This document shows, piece after piece, positions 63,332-64,000 of a stretch of DNA of 64,000 bases. The stretch's first letter is position 1. Each line of letters begins with the position of its first letter. The stretch is from Nansenia antarctica (taxonomy: Eukaryota; Chordata; Actinopteri; Argentiniformes; Microstomatidae). Where the stretch lies: assembly GCA_963989245.1 (NCBI GenBank), contig OZ022351.1:11010412-11074411 (forward strand), read 5' to 3'. The translations under genes were made by a program, and so were the position numbers. The notes under the pieces were generated by a model, which had not been told where the DNA came from, did not search any database, and saw nothing but the letters and a program-made list of their open reading frames with translations.

Positions 63332-64000
63332 TCAGAGAAAGTACAAATCGTGGTTTTTAATATCCTTTAAAAGAGGAAAACACCAGTGTTCCTCACAAAC
63401 ATCATACTTGATGTTGATGTTGAACAGAGTGTTAATGACTTCCTCTGCTTGAGGCTCTTTAAGTCCACAGACTGTTGCTGGAAACCACTCTACTTTCCCA
63501 TCCTCCTTGCACAGGTGCATGACCCTCCTGCCAACCAACAGCTCAGGCCTTCTACCGAACTCCTCCAGCCATGACATAGCCTGCTGTATTTTCCCCTTCT
63601 GCTCTGCCTCTTTTAATTTAAAGAGCATTTTGGCTCTGCAGTCGCTAATTGTGATTTGCTGCTCTTCCCTGGACCTATATACAAGACCACCAGGCTGAAT
63701 GATCTGAGGGACACTGACATTAGCCTCCAAGATGGACATGAGTTTATTTTTTTGTTCTTCCACAGAGCATTTCCTCTTCTCCCTTGTTTCCTGGAAGAGA
63801 TGCCTCTCCCCCGCAGAGTTCAGGACGGTTTTTTGAAATCTTATCTGGGCCAGGAGCGCCTCCCTCCACTCACCAGAGCCTATCTCGTTGAGCCGCGACT
63901 GCACCTCCTCCTTGGACCATGGCCCCCCCAACTTGGTGACACCTTGTGTCAACTGAATTTTTGTGGTCCGAAGTGCGGCATCTTTAGCTTTTTTTGATTC
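63332..64000 (-). CDS. Open frame of unknown function, cut by the right edge
   Basis: Open from the window edge (reading ESKKAKDAALRTTKIQ before the first listed start) to a stop at 63332: 222 codons. The sequence is charged and helical in the first half (GGPWSKEEVQSRLNEIGSGE, EALLAQIRFQKTVLN, ETREKRKCSVEEQKNKLMSI), then has LVGRRVMHLCKEDGKVEWFP and a C-terminal YDVCEEHWCFPLLKDIKNHD. It resembles, from memory, charged tails of multicopy uncharacterised fish proteins with a GGPW..EEV..L motif, but I cannot name a family or function. The true start lies beyond the window. No introns are needed within the visible part. It could be a host gene's last exon or a transposon gene. Confidence 0.6.
   Translation of the reverse strand, partial: ESKKAKDAALRTTKIQLTQGVTKLGGPWSKEEVQSRLNEIGSGEWREALLAQIRFQKTVLNSAGERHLFQETREKRKCSVEEQKNKLMSILEANVSVPQIIQPGGLVYRSREEQQITISDCRAKMLFKLKEAEQKGKIQQAMSWLEEFGRRPELLVGRRVMHLCKEDGKVEWFPATVCGLKEPQAEEVINTLFNINIKYDVCEEHWCFPLLKDIKNHDLYFL

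Overview
The window is vertebrate, almost certainly teleost fish, chromosomal DNA. The evidence is the repeat content (L2/Maui-like and Jockey-type LINEs with (CATT)n tails, Tc1 elements, many hAT elements, a Gmr1-type Ty3/gypsy element) and a C2H2 zinc-finger gene with GT-AG introns. The species cannot be fixed from sequence alone. Most of the 64 kb is nested transposons. The only host genes supported are one zinc-finger gene family and, on the right edge, one open frame of unknown function.

A segment carrying the 5' exons of a zinc-finger gene is present three times. Copy A (about 8.2-29.2 kb, plus) and copy B (38.3-43.4 kb, plus) are in the same direction. Copy C (about 52.6-62.2 kb) is inverted. 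Gene C (minus: 60956-60373, 59900-59566, 49767-48548) has phase-matched splice sites and reads as a 700-residue protein with 12 canonical C2H2 fingers. Gene A (plus: 13470-13798 and 31672-32600) joins in the same phase and converges on gene C, but its first coding exon is broken. Copy B keeps the 5' exons and has no finger exon in the window. The second exon of each copy has tandem acidic repeats containing the SUMO-type consensus psi-K-x-E.

Region by region. 1-3200: LINE with an uninterrupted ORF2 of 943 codons running off the left edge. 3.2-9.6 kb: a nest of hAT, 5-bp-TSD hAT-like element, LINE and MITE, then another hAT. 10-12.4 kb: LINE tail, second 5-bp-TSD element, solo LTR. 12.5-15.1 kb: 5' exons of gene A and an L2 fragment. 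15.1-20.5 kb: two related hAT insertions, the second holding another hAT that holds an L1. 20.8-22.6 kb: LINE. 22.8-29.2 kb: Tc1 holding a solo LTR holding a Gmr1-type element. 30-32.6 kb: 5-bp-TSD element and finger exon of gene A. 34-38.2 kb: MITE, G-tract array, LINE and Tc1 debris, hAT. 38.3-43.4 kb: copy B. 43.4-47.6 kb: CAGTGTTTCC element with a tRNA-type SINE inside, then an IS630/Tc1-like element. 48-61 kb: gene C, whose introns hold Tc1, hAT and L2 elements. 61.9-62.6 kb: inverted repeat. 63.3-64 kb: open frame.

Many insertions occur in one paralogous copy and are missing from another, so the uninterrupted copy shows the pre-insertion site. Several target-site duplications below were read off directly in this way.
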